From Methanofollis fontis (lineage in GTDB: Archaea; Halobacteriota; Methanomicrobia; Methanomicrobiales; Methanofollaceae), in contig NZ_PGCL01000001.1 of NCBI RefSeq assembly GCF_004297185.1, positions 620,001 to 684,000 of the forward strand: a stretch of 64,000 nucleotides of DNA, read 5' to 3'. Positions within the stretch are counted from its first letter, which is position 1, and the number at the start of each line of letters is the position of its first letter. The notes beneath the pieces were generated by a model. That model worked only from the letters and a program-made list of their open reading frames with translations, was not told the origin of the DNA and ran no database searches. The position numbers and the translations under genes are program-made. Below are positions 26,945 through 35,675 of this stretch, one piece after another.

Positions 26945-27721
26945 GTGTCTGCAACGGTCCGTCCTCTCCTCTGGATCCTCCTGCTCTTTTCACTGGCAGT
27001 CATCGGGACGGTGCTGCTCTCCATTTCCGGACTGGTGCCGGTGAGGGAGAACGTCTACCCCGGCATCGTCGTCTGCGGTGAAAGCGGTGTCAGGGCAGTC
27101 ACCCATCAGTTTTCCTGCCATTCAGAGGATCACTCCGTCATGGTGCCCGTGGAGATGGCGGTGTACCTGGGGGCGAAACGCTCCCCGAAAGAGGCGCGGA
27201 TCTACTCGAAGATGCCGCCTGAGGAGATGATGCAGGAATATTATTCCGCCTTCATCTTTGACGAATGCCAGGAGGGCCTCTACGCCGAGATCCTCGCCGA
27301 CCTGCGCTCGATCCGCGATGCGTCCGGTCTGGACGACGACGGATATCTCGAACTTCTCGCCGTCTTCGTACAGTCCCTCCCCTTCGAAGGGGATTTCAAC
27401 GAGACGGGCGTGAAATTCCCGGTGGAGACCGTCGTCGAGGGGGGAGACTGCGACGACCGCTCGGTCCTGCTCATCGGCCTCATGGCCCGAGAGGGCTACG
27501 ATGCCGCCCTCCTGGTCTTTGAGGAGCGGTCCCATACCGCCGTCGGCGTCAGGGACGGGTCAGGCGTCGGTGAGTACGGGGGGTATGCCTGTATCGAGAC
27601 CACCGCCGTCATGCCGGTCGGCGAAAAAGCGGTGGAGCTGGCAAACGGTGATCTCCTGGACACCGAACCCCTGGTGATCCGGTTCGGAAACGGCACGAAA
27701 TGCTATCATGGTCAGGGGTGA
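26945..27721 (+). CDS. membrane-anchored transglutaminase-like protein, second copy
   Basis: The 258-residue product has an N-terminal hydrophobic segment (about residues 8-30) and a compact external domain. VEGGDCDDRSVLLIGLMAREG carries the candidate catalytic cysteine, SHTAVGV the histidine and CIETTAVMPVG the acidic position. The order matches the protein encoded at 1718, with a shorter N-terminal part. It starts with GTG at 26945; the overlapping ATG at 26943 is in another frame. No strong ribosome site is visible, so the start is uncertain. It may process or cross-link envelope proteins; this is inference. Confidence 0.7.
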   Translation: MSATVRPLLWILLLFSLAVIGTVLLSISGLVPVRENVYPGIVVCGESGVRAVTHQFSCHSEDHSVMVPVEMAVYLGAKRSPKEARIYSKMPPEEMMQEYYSAFIFDECQEGLYAEILADLRSIRDASGLDDDGYLELLAVFVQSLPFEGDFNETGVKFPVETVVEGGDCDDRSVLLIGLMAREGYDAALLVFEERSHTAVGVRDGSGVGEYGGYACIETTAVMPVGEKAVELANGDLLDTEPLVIRFGNGTKCYHGQG

Positions 27722-27756
27722 TGGGCCCGGTCACCGCTGATCCGGGATATCTCTCC

Positions 27757-27815
27757 CCCCGAGACCGGGAGGGGAGACCCCTCCCGGACCCACCCCTGTC
27801 AATGCGATAGGGAGG
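27757..27815 (+). repeat. right-half copy of GC-rich hairpin repeat, distant
   Basis: The perfect hairpin GGGAGGGG-AGA-CCCCTCCC, then GGACCCACCCC, GTCAATGCGATAGGG and a GGGGATTGATG tail, repeat the right half of the elements near 3.5 kb, 24 kb away. The 331 bases from 27722 to 28052 hold no gene, only this and a weaker relative. Confidence 0.65.
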
Positions 27816-27943
27816 GGATTGATGATAATCGTGATGAAGTGGAGGTGATGAGGGCGTTTTATGCTGAAAATCCTCCTGTCTACTCCGGGGAGCTTTACAC
27901 GGGACGGCCCCTTCATCCATGGACGCCCGAATTAATCATCCCC

Positions 27944-27990
27944 GCCTCTATCGTTGTTGGGGGGAGCGGGGGGTGAAAAACCCCGTCACC
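27944..27990 (+). repeat. degenerate left-half copy of GC-rich hairpin repeat
   Basis: CCTCTATCG, a GGGGGG run, CGGGGGGTGAAAAACCCC and GTCACCGG follow the order of the left half seen at 3431 and 3686 but with many changes, including a shorter stem. The relation is likely but weaker than for the other copies. Confidence 0.4.
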
Positions 27991-28052
27991 GGCGGCAAAA
28001 CCGTGTGGGTCCATCCCGTATGTGTGTGTCTCCGGGCCCATGCACCGCCCCT

Positions 28053-29330
28053 TCAGGGGAGATATTCGTCGACATATTCCAGAAAACGCTCCACGGTATC
28101 CGTCGAGTACGGCCCCTCCTCGTAGCCGATCACGAGCGTCATCGCCTCCCTGAAGGTGGAGAGGGTCATCAGGAAACCGTAGGGCCAGCAGATGCAGGGC
28201 AGGCAGCGTGCATCGGAGAGGTCGAGCATCTTCCCGTCCTTCCCCTTCAACGGGAGGATCTCTGTCTCATCGATGATCCCGAGGTTTGAAAAGACCGGGT
28301 TTTTCAGCCCTGTCGCCAGATAGCCCCTCATCATCCCCTCGAAGAACGCCTCCACCCGCTCCATCCCGCCCCCATAGATCTCTTCGTAGAAGAGGATGCA
28401 GCCCAGGCCGAGGGCACCGGCCTTCCGGTGCCGGGTCGCCGCCGCCACCTGTTCGATCACATCCTCGAGGCGTGCACCCGCGCCCGCCGTCAGGGTCACC
28501 TCATAGGCGGCCGAGAGGTTGGCGGGCGGGACCGGGCCGTCGAGGTGACGGCGGAGGTCGGCGGCGGTGAGCACCGAGCGGGGTGCATTCAGGTCGGTGG
28601 GATCGTCCCTGATCCGCAGGAAGGCCAGGAAAAAGGCGGCGATCATGACATCGTTCACGGTGGCCCCGTATCTTTTGCCGAACGCCCGCGTCCGCCCCAG
28701 CCGTTCGGGAGGGAGGGTCAGGCTGGCGATGCGGGGCGTCCCCCGTCCGGTCCGCTCGACCGGGAAACGCCAGCGGTCGACGAAGGGCTCCTCCTCCTCT
28801 ATGGCCCGTCTGCACTCCTCCTCCGAGAACCTGCTCCGGACCGGATCGGTGCTCCGATCGTAGAGGCCGGTCGTTCGGGGCTGGAAATCCGGATCATTCC
28901 CGATCTCGCGGTAGGCGGCGAATATCTCCCGCGCCAGGTCCATCAGCCCTCGGGCATCGCAGAAACCGTGGTGGCAGGTGACGACCACCAGATCGCCCTC
29001 CTCCTCCCGGCAGAGCCCGATACGCACCTGCGGCCCCTTCCTGACGTCAAGGGGGGGCGGCGGCATGACGGCGCCGGGAGGGAGGACCACAAAGCCCCGT
29101 CCCCGCTCCTCCTCTGCGATCTCCTCCCAGACTGGCATCCCCTCCCCTTCGGCGAAACGGCAGCCGAGATAGGGGTTTGCAGCGATCACGCGGAGCGTCG
29201 CCGTCCGCAGCACCTCCTCATCGATCTGGCCGTCGAAGGCGAGGAGGAGGTGCATCGTCGGATCGTAGATCCGCTCAAAATACACGTTGAAGAGGTCGAA
29301 AGGGGGGGCGGGATAGCGGTTCATGCGCAC
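28053..29330 (-). CDS. stand-alone condensation-domain-like protein
   Basis: The 425-residue protein has the HHxxxD active-site motif of the condensation/acetyltransferase superfamily in VTCHHGFCDARGLMD (about residue 133). It also has a later region, YGATVNDVMIAAFFLAFLR, typical of the second half of the fold. No adenylation or carrier domain is attached or nearby, so it is not a complete peptide synthetase. It could transfer an acyl group to a lipid or sugar, as wax-ester or phthiocerol acyltransferases of this fold do. Start at 29330; a second ATG six bases in is possible. Confidence 0.7.
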   Translation of the reverse strand: MRMNRYPAPPFDLFNVYFERIYDPTMHLLLAFDGQIDEEVLRTATLRVIAANPYLGCRFAEGEGMPVWEEIAEEERGRGFVVLPPGAVMPPPPLDVRKGPQVRIGLCREEEGDLVVVTCHHGFCDARGLMDLAREIFAAYREIGNDPDFQPRTTGLYDRSTDPVRSRFSEEECRRAIEEEEPFVDRWRFPVERTGRGTPRIASLTLPPERLGRTRAFGKRYGATVNDVMIAAFFLAFLRIRDDPTDLNAPRSVLTAADLRRHLDGPVPPANLSAAYEVTLTAGAGARLEDVIEQVAAATRHRKAGALGLGCILFYEEIYGGGMERVEAFFEGMMRGYLATGLKNPVFSNLGIIDETEILPLKGKDGKMLDLSDARCLPCICWPYGFLMTLSTFREAMTLVIGYEEGPYSTDTVERFLEYVDEYLP

Positions 29331-29403
29331 TGATACTCTCTCCCCCCGGCATATGGTTCTTTTGCGATCCCCGGGTGTGAGCGGTCAAAAAGGGTTCGGG
29401 GCT

Positions 29404-30603
29404 TCAGCGGTTCCCCCACCGCTCAAGGGCCCGCTTCAGCTCATAATGGTCCTTTGCATACTCGTCGGCCGAGACACCCTCCATGAAGGCGTCCACCGCC
29501 TGCCGCATCGCCCGGGCGCCGGCCTCGGTGCCGTCCGGGTGACCGTGGATCCCGCCGCCGGCCTGCAGAACGATGTTCGTGCCCAGGTTCGTCAGTTCGG
29601 CCGCCACCTTGCCGGGGTGCAGCCCGCCACTCGCCACCGGGAAGGTCGGTTTCAGCCCGAAATACGGTTCGGTGAGGGCGGCGTTGTCGCCGCGGAGTTC
29701 GTCGACGTCGTGGCTCATCTTCCCGGAGACCGTGCCGGTGTGGAGCTGGTCGCCGCCGAGCATCCGGACGATGCGTGCGATCGGGCGCATTGCAATCCCG
29801 TGCTCCGGGTTCCGGGTGATGGCGGCATGCATGGTGCGGTGGACATGGATGGGCACCCGCACCGACTGGGCCTCGGCCAGCGCCTGCAGGGCGGTGAAAC
29901 CGCAGGTGATCACGTCGATCATCACCATATTGGCGCCAAGATCGATGGCGTGCTCGGCCCGCTCCACGATCTCGTCGGCCCGCGCCGAGATGTTCACCGC
30001 ATACAGCACCTGCCGCCCGGTCTGCTCCTTCGCCTCATCGAGGCGCTCCATCACCGCCGAAAGGCGCTCGTCAAGCCGGCAGAAGGTCTGGTCGGTCAGG
30101 GTCTCGTCGTCCTTGATCAGGTCGACACCGCCGACGGCGGCGTGATAGGCCACCCCGGCGGTATCCTTCGGGTTCAGCCCCACCTTCGGCTTTATGATCG
30201 TGCCCACATGCGGGCGCTCCGTCGTTCCGATCAGCCTTCGCACGCCCTCCATCCCGAACTTTGGTCCCCTGAACGGCACCAGACTCTCCGGGAAATCGAC
30301 GTCGATCAGGCGAACCGCCTCCAGGCGGGCGAGCCCGAAGAGGTTGCCCGCCACCACCGAGAGGTACTGCGGGATGTTCCCGGCCTCGAAGATCTCGGCC
30401 GGGTAGCGCACCCGCGTGACGAAACCCTTCCCCGAGGCCTCCAGGGAGAGCACCTCGCCGTCCAGGCGGCGGACATACTCCGTCGTGGTGGTGATGTCGG
30501 TCCAGGTGCCGGTCGTCTCCTCCTCGACGATTGCCTGTGCCGCCGCTTCGGGTGTTGTATCGGCCCTCGGGCGGAAATAATAGGTTGCAGTGACGTCTTC
30601 CAT
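29404..30603 (-). CDS. rbcL: form III ribulose-bisphosphate carboxylase
   Basis: The 399-residue protein carries the RuBisCO active site: KPKVGLNPKD, GGVDLIKDDE with the lysine that is carbamylated, HVHRTMHAA, HTGTVSGKM, SGGLHPGK and GGGIHGHPDG. The length and motifs fit archaeal form III. In archaea this enzyme takes ribulose-1,5-bisphosphate from nucleoside breakdown and makes two 3-phosphoglycerates. The neighbouring isomerase supplies that substrate; AMP phosphorylase is not in the window. The ATG at 30603 follows AGGAG by eight or nine bases; a GTG at 30612 is too close to it. Confidence 0.95.
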   Translation of the reverse strand: MEDVTATYYFRPRADTTPEAAAQAIVEEETTGTWTDITTTTEYVRRLDGEVLSLEASGKGFVTRVRYPAEIFEAGNIPQYLSVVAGNLFGLARLEAVRLIDVDFPESLVPFRGPKFGMEGVRRLIGTTERPHVGTIIKPKVGLNPKDTAGVAYHAAVGGVDLIKDDETLTDQTFCRLDERLSAVMERLDEAKEQTGRQVLYAVNISARADEIVERAEHAIDLGANMVMIDVITCGFTALQALAEAQSVRVPIHVHRTMHAAITRNPEHGIAMRPIARIVRMLGGDQLHTGTVSGKMSHDVDELRGDNAALTEPYFGLKPTFPVASGGLHPGKVAAELTNLGTNIVLQAGGGIHGHPDGTEAGARAMRQAVDAFMEGVSADEYAKDHYELKRALERWGNR

Positions 30604-30608
30604 TCTTC

Positions 30609-31571
30609 TCACTCCTGTGTTGAGCTGTCTATCTCAAATGCCTTGTGAAACTCCTCTATTCCCCATCCCAGGTGATCCCTGATGATGATACAGGCCATCA
30701 CCGGCGGAATCGCTCCCATTTCGGTCACGATCAGGTCCACATACGACGCCGGTGTGACGTCGAAGGCGGGGTTCCTGACTGTCACGTTCGGCAGTCCGGC
30801 GGCGATCGCCGGATCGAGCACCTCCTCCGCCCCGCGCTCCTCGATGGCGATCCGCTCCCCCAGGATCGTCCTGGGGGCGAACTTGTAGGTCTCGGCGGCC
30901 ACAATCATGTTCGTCCGCGCCTCATGGGCGGCCAGGGCGATCTGCGACGTGCCGATCTTGTTCACCACGGCCCCGTTGACGGTGATGGCGTCTGAGCCCG
31001 TGATCACCAGGTCCGCATCGTTGATAAAGGTCCGCACCGCCGAATCGACAATATACTCCGTCCTGATTCCGGCATCGTTCAGCGTCCGGATCGTCAGGAG
31101 CCCCTGGTTTCTCGGCCTCACCTCGGTGGCAACGACCTCGATCTCCTTCCCCTGCCGGTGGGCGGTCAGGATGCAGGCGAGGGCCGCCTCGGAGTTGCAG
31201 TGGGTGAGGATGCGGTCGCCGTCCGAGATGTGGCGGGCGCCGATCTCGCCGATCCACTCCACCGCATGGTGGGACGAGAGGATAAAGGAGTCTGCGGCGG
31301 ATCGGATCGCCGCCTTCGCCTCCTCGGGTGTCGATGCTTCGGCAAACGAGCGCATCACATACTGCACGGCATTGGGCAGGGAAACCGCCGTCGGGCGGGT
31401 CTCGAGGAGGACGGCGGCTGCCTCGCGCATGGCGCGCCGGAACGCAGACATCTCCTGATCTTCACGTCCTGCCGCATAATCCCTCAGTGCTCCGGCCGCT
31501 GCCCGGGCGATCCGTCCGGCGCCCCGGATCTCCATCGAGCGGATCTGGTCTGCAGTGTCATTCAGCAACAT
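30609..31571 (-). CDS. ribose-1,5-bisphosphate isomerase (e2b2)
   Basis: The 320-residue protein belongs to the eIF2B-alpha/MtnA-like isomerase family. It has ILTHCNSEAALACI, VATEVRPRNQGLLTIRTL, VITGSDAITVNGAVVNKIGT and APRTILGERI, and the ending typical of archaeal ribose-1,5-bisphosphate isomerase. It should convert ribose-1,5-bisphosphate to ribulose-1,5-bisphosphate, feeding the RuBisCO gene five bases downstream. The gene pair runs away from the methanogenesis block, with 54 bases of shared upstream sequence. Confidence 0.9.
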   Translation of the reverse strand: MLLNDTADQIRSMEIRGAGRIARAAAGALRDYAAGREDQEMSAFRRAMREAAAVLLETRPTAVSLPNAVQYVMRSFAEASTPEEAKAAIRSAADSFILSSHHAVEWIGEIGARHISDGDRILTHCNSEAALACILTAHRQGKEIEVVATEVRPRNQGLLTIRTLNDAGIRTEYIVDSAVRTFINDADLVITGSDAITVNGAVVNKIGTSQIALAAHEARTNMIVAAETYKFAPRTILGERIAIEERGAEEVLDPAIAAGLPNVTVRNPAFDVTPASYVDLIVTEMGAIPPVMACIIIRDHLGWGIEEFHKAFEIDSSTQE

Positions 31572-31625
31572 ACTTTAATGCAGTAGAAGAATATCCGATT
31601 ACATAAGCGTTGCCTGTGTGTATTC

Positions 31626-32453
31626 ATGACCGTAGCCGTGGTATTTGACAGTGCGGGAACACTCCTGAAGAGTTACCGGACCGCTCGCGACGTCGTCGCC
31701 GGAAAGACCCTGTCGGGCGTCGAGACAACGCTTCTCACCTGTATGGACCGCTCACGCGTTCTCATCGCCCTGCATGCCTCATCACGGGACGTGATCGCCG
31801 CCCCGCCGGACGAATACCTCTCGACGTATCTCTGCGACCGATCGGTGGGGTTCGGGATCTCCTGCCTCAGACAGGTGATCCCGCATGAACGACTGGCAGA
31901 GATCCTGTATTCTGACCGGAGGGCCCTGGTGGGGGACCTGCAGGTCTGCATCAGGGATGTCTGGGGGACGCTGCGGGAGGAGTCGCTGGTGGTGATGGAC
32001 TCCGGCGCCATCCTCAACCTCTCGCTCGGCGGGATCGAGTTCACCGTCACCGCCGGCGGTCGTCCGTTTGAGGGGGCGAAGGAGGCGATCGCCGATCTCC
32101 ATTCGATGGGGGTGGCCACCTTCATCGCATCGGGCGACCGGGCGGCGAAGCTGGAGCGGATCGCCGATCACCTCGGTATTCCCCGCGATCAGGTGCACGG
32201 GATTGCAACGCCCTCGATCAAGGCCCAGATCGTGGAGGACCTGAAACGCTGCTACGGCACGGTGGTGATGGTCGGCGACGGCATCAATGACCTTCAGGCA
32301 TTCAGAAAAGCTGACATATCCATTCTATCCGAGCAGCAATCGAATGAAAAGCCGCAGGAACTCTGTTCTGCGGCAGATTATATCGTCGGGAATGTCAGTG
32401 AGGTCGTACCGATTGTCCGGGATATTTCCGGGCGTGAAGTTGTCTCAATATAA
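31626..32453 (+). CDS. HAD-superfamily protein upstream of atwA, altered catalytic loop
   Basis: The 275-residue protein resembles the phosphorylation domain of P-type ATPases: a start at VVFDSAGTLLK, TFIASGDRAAKLERIADHLG in the middle and VVMVGDGINDLQAFRKADI near the end. The first motif reads DSAGT, where P-type ATPases have DKTGT and phosphatases have DxDx, so the residue two after the nucleophile is alanine. Phosphatase activity is therefore doubtful. It has no membrane segments. It lies 54 bases before atwA on the same strand and may share its transcript, suggesting a role in MCR maturation; that is inference. Confidence 0.75.
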   Translation: MTVAVVFDSAGTLLKSYRTARDVVAGKTLSGVETTLLTCMDRSRVLIALHASSRDVIAAPPDEYLSTYLCDRSVGFGISCLRQVIPHERLAEILYSDRRALVGDLQVCIRDVWGTLREESLVVMDSGAILNLSLGGIEFTVTAGGRPFEGAKEAIADLHSMGVATFIASGDRAAKLERIADHLGIPRDQVHGIATPSIKAQIVEDLKRCYGTVVMVGDGINDLQAFRKADISILSEQQSNEKPQELCSAADYIVGNVSEVVPIVRDISGREVVSI

Positions 32454-32507
32454 GGGTTAATATGATCTGACTTCTACACTACCGTTAGGGATTCAAAGGA
32501 GTGAATT

Positions 32508-34118
32508 ATGACCGCGTTAATCACAGTTGAGAACCTTTGCATGGATTTTGGTGAGAAACGGGCACTCAACAATATCAGTTTTGAAGTTGCAGAGGGCGAG
32601 ATAGTCGGTGTGATCGGCCGCAGCGGATCAGGGAAGACGGTTCTCCTTCACCTGATCCGTGGCGTCGATCAGCCCCCGACATCCGGAAGAGTCATCTATC
32701 ATGTGGCGGCCTGCGATGGGTGCGGCTGGATGGATGTCCCGAGTGCAGCAGGGAAGGCGTGCCCGAAATGCGGCCATTCTCTGAGCCCGATCGATGTCGA
32801 TTTCTGGGATCCGGCAAACGAATCGTTGAAACGGCGAATCATGACGCGATCCGCCATCATGTTCCAGCGGACCTTTGCCCTCTATGGCAACGACCGCGTC
32901 ATCGAGAACGTCATGCATGCGCTCGAGGACATCAACTATCCCTCGTCGAAGGCCGTCACCCGCGCCGCCGACCTGCTCGATGAGGTGAGGCTCTCACACC
33001 GGATGATGCATATCGCCCGCGACCTCTCCGGTGGCGAGAAGCAGCGCGTCGTCCTGGCCCGGCAGCTGGCAAAGGAGCCTTTTCTGCTCTTTGCCGATGA
33101 ACCCACCGGCACCCTCGATCCCGGCACGGCGAACCTCGTCCACGGCATGCTCAATGAAGCGGCGAAGAAGAACGACATGGGCATGATGGTCACCTCGCAC
33201 TTCTCGCAGGTGATCCGGGACGTCGCCGACCGTGCGATCATGCTGAAGGAGGGTGAGATCGAGGTGATCGGGTCACCGGACGAGGTGATCGACCGCTTCA
33301 TGGAGGGCTACAGCGACCAGGAGACCTACTGCCGGGCCGAACTCGGCGCTAACATCCTTATCGCCCGTGACGTGATCAAGCGCTACCTCTCAGTGGACCG
33401 GGGCATGGTCAAGGCAGTGAACGGCGTCTCATTCGAGGTCTCCGAGAAGGAGATCTTCGGGATCATCGGGAAGAGCGGAGCCGGCAAGACCACCCTCTCC
33501 CGGATGATCTCCGGGATCATCGAACCGACGTCCGGCGAGATGAATGTCCGCATCGGTGAGGAGTGGGTGGATATGACCAAGCCCGGCATTGAGTTCAGGG
33601 GGCGGGCCAAGGGCTATATCGGGCTGCTGCACCAGGAGTACGACCTCTTCCCGCACCGCACGGTGCTCGACAACCTCACCGACGCCATCGGACTCGAGTT
33701 CCCGAAGGAACTGGCGATCCGGAAGGCGGTGATCACCCTGAAGATGGCGGGCTTCACCGATGAGAAGAGCCGCGAGATCCTGGACCGCAAACCCGGCGAG
33801 CTATCCGAGGGCGAGCGTCACCGCGTGGCGCTTGCACAGGTGCTGATCCGGGAGCCCCGTATCGTCATTCTGGACGAACCGACCGGCACGATGGACCCGA
33901 TCACCAAGATCGATGTCAAGCACTCGATCATGCATGCCCGGGAGCAGATGGACGAGAGCTTTATTGTCGTTTCGCACGATATGGAATTTGTGAGGGACAT
34001 ATGCGACCGGATTGCCCTGATGCGGGGCGGAAAAATCATTGCTCTCGGCGAGCCGGAAGAGGTGCTTGCGCGGCTCACCGAGGAAGAGCGGGAAATTATG
34101 GGAAAACCCGGTGCATAA
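32508..34118 (+). CDS. atwA: methyl-coenzyme M reductase system component A2 (AtwA)
   Basis: The 536-residue protein is a double ABC ATPase without membrane segments. The first half has Walker A GRSGSGKT (residues 37-44), signature LSGGEKQRVV and FADEPTGTLDP. The second has GKSGAGKTT, LSEGERHRVA and LDEPTGTMDP. An insertion in the first half carries CxxC pairs at C69/C72 and C85/C88, a probable zinc ribbon. Component A2 provides ATP-dependent reductive activation of methyl-coenzyme M reductase. The start has GGAG eight bases upstream. The marker gene cluster follows within 20 bases. Confidence 0.93.
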   Translation: MTALITVENLCMDFGEKRALNNISFEVAEGEIVGVIGRSGSGKTVLLHLIRGVDQPPTSGRVIYHVAACDGCGWMDVPSAAGKACPKCGHSLSPIDVDFWDPANESLKRRIMTRSAIMFQRTFALYGNDRVIENVMHALEDINYPSSKAVTRAADLLDEVRLSHRMMHIARDLSGGEKQRVVLARQLAKEPFLLFADEPTGTLDPGTANLVHGMLNEAAKKNDMGMMVTSHFSQVIRDVADRAIMLKEGEIEVIGSPDEVIDRFMEGYSDQETYCRAELGANILIARDVIKRYLSVDRGMVKAVNGVSFEVSEKEIFGIIGKSGAGKTTLSRMISGIIEPTSGEMNVRIGEEWVDMTKPGIEFRGRAKGYIGLLHQEYDLFPHRTVLDNLTDAIGLEFPKELAIRKAVITLKMAGFTDEKSREILDRKPGELSEGERHRVALAQVLIREPRIVILDEPTGTMDPITKIDVKHSIMHAREQMDESFIVVSHDMEFVRDICDRIALMRGGKIIALGEPEEVLARLTEEEREIMGKPGA

Positions 34119-34136
34119 GGCTCGGAGGATGTGAAG

Positions 34137-35675
34137 ATGCGTGTCCTCCTTGACGGCAGGCCGGTGGAGGTCGCCGCAGGGGCGACACTCGGTGATATCC
34201 TTCCCGATATGGACAGAACCGCCGTGGTGGCGGTGATCAGGCCAGCCACCCGGGAGGCGGCGCGTACCGGTCACCTCCGCCTGGTCACGACGACCGGTGA
34301 GGTGGTGATCGAGACCACTCCTCTTTTTTCAGACTACTGCGGGGAGGAGATCCCCTCCCTCCGGGATGGGGCGCTCTCTCTCCGGTGGAGCGATCGGTAT
34401 GCCGCCGCCTTCGGCCCATTCCCGTCGGCGGTCCGGCCCGACCGGCAACCGCATCGCTATGCACGGGGCGATGTGGTCGTCGGGTGCGCTGGTTATGACC
34501 CCTCGCGGTCCGTTCTGATCTTTGTGCGCAGCGATCACCGGGCAGACTTCGGCGCCGGTGCGGACGGCGGCGTGATCGGGCGCCTGGTCTCTGGCAGAGG
34601 TGTGATCGACCGTTTTTCCGCCGGAGATCACCTTTCCGGGGCTGAACGGGTGCTCTCCTGGGCCGACCGCTCCACCTCGTTCACCACCGCCGATCCGGCG
34701 ACCCCCCTTGAGGAGGGCACCGAGGTCGTGAGCCGCGTGGAGATCCGGGCCGAGGGCTATGCGGACGCTGGAGTGGACACCGCCACCTCCCGAAGCGTCG
34801 AACATCTCCTCCTGGCCCTTGAAAGGGGCAGATTCGCTGTCGGCAGGTCCGGGAGCACCTTTGTGAGGGACGAGTCGATGGTGCCGATGGAGGTGCCCGC
34901 CGAACGCAGACGCCCCCGACGGGAGGGTTCGGTCACCGTCAGGACGTTCGGAGGTTCACGCGGTGCGATCTACATCTATCGCGATGATATCCCGAGCCAT
35001 CCGGGGCATTCGCTCGTCGGGCAGATCGTCCACGGGATCGAGATTGCCCGTCTTGCCTCGAGCGGGGAGCGTTTTTCGGTATCGGTCACCCCGCCCCGCT
35101 TCGATCTCGTCGGGCTCCCCCTGGAGGAGGCCCGGAGGGTGGCGGAGGAGCGGGGGATCGGGATCGAGCTCGATGGTGCGGGAGAGGACCTGATCGTCGT
35201 CGGTCAGACGCCGGGGACGACGCTCGAGGCCCTCGCCGCCGGTACGGTCACACTCGCGGTGCTGCCAGCCGCAGCGGTCGTTTCGATCAGTCTGGACGAC
35301 GAGCATGCACCGGTCACCTGCGACATCTTCCGCAGAGCGACCGGGCTGAAGACTCATTCGGTCGGTTCGATGCCGGTGCTCTTCACCTTTGAGGATGTTG
35401 CTCTTTTCCAGCCTTCAATAAAGAAAAAGGTCAATATTTTGCCGGAAAATGCCCCGAAAGACCTTGTGCCTGCGGGTTCGCTGGCGATGACCAATGAAAG
35501 CCGGCGCGGCGCTGGTATGGTCGGCACACGGACAACCGACAATTCCGAGTTCGGGCCGACGTCCGAACCATTTGAGGGCACGAACATCATCGGGAGGGTG
35601 CTGGATATGGAGAAGCTCCGGGATCTTGAGGAAGGGGCCACCGTGTTTGTGCGGGAGGTGCCCTTCAATGGCTGA
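34137..35675 (+). CDS. methanogenesis marker protein 3
   Basis: The 512-residue protein begins with a small ubiquitin-like region (MRVLLDGRPVEVAAGATLGDIL). Its middle has cyclophilin-like features (YIYRDDIPSHPGHSLVGQI), and it ends with DNSEFGPTSEPFEGTNIIGR, matching the marker 3 (UPF0288) family. This family is restricted to methanogens and relatives; its biochemical role is not established. ATG 34137 has GGAGG eight bases before it; a GTG at 34131 is too close. Its end overlaps marker 6 by eight bases. Confidence 0.88.
   Translation: MRVLLDGRPVEVAAGATLGDILPDMDRTAVVAVIRPATREAARTGHLRLVTTTGEVVIETTPLFSDYCGEEIPSLRDGALSLRWSDRYAAAFGPFPSAVRPDRQPHRYARGDVVVGCAGYDPSRSVLIFVRSDHRADFGAGADGGVIGRLVSGRGVIDRFSAGDHLSGAERVLSWADRSTSFTTADPATPLEEGTEVVSRVEIRAEGYADAGVDTATSRSVEHLLLALERGRFAVGRSGSTFVRDESMVPMEVPAERRRPRREGSVTVRTFGGSRGAIYIYRDDIPSHPGHSLVGQIVHGIEIARLASSGERFSVSVTPPRFDLVGLPLEEARRVAEERGIGIELDGAGEDLIVVGQTPGTTLEALAAGTVTLAVLPAAAVVSISLDDEHAPVTCDIFRRATGLKTHSVGSMPVLFTFEDVALFQPSIKKKVNILPENAPKDLVPAGSLAMTNESRRGAGMVGTRTTDNSEFGPTSEPFEGTNIIGRVLDMEKLRDLEEGATVFVREVPFNG

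Noticed and set aside
27919-28125. 68-residue open frame before the condensation-like gene end
   Set aside because: It overlaps the degenerate repeat and the 3' end of the opposite gene, with no family resemblance.
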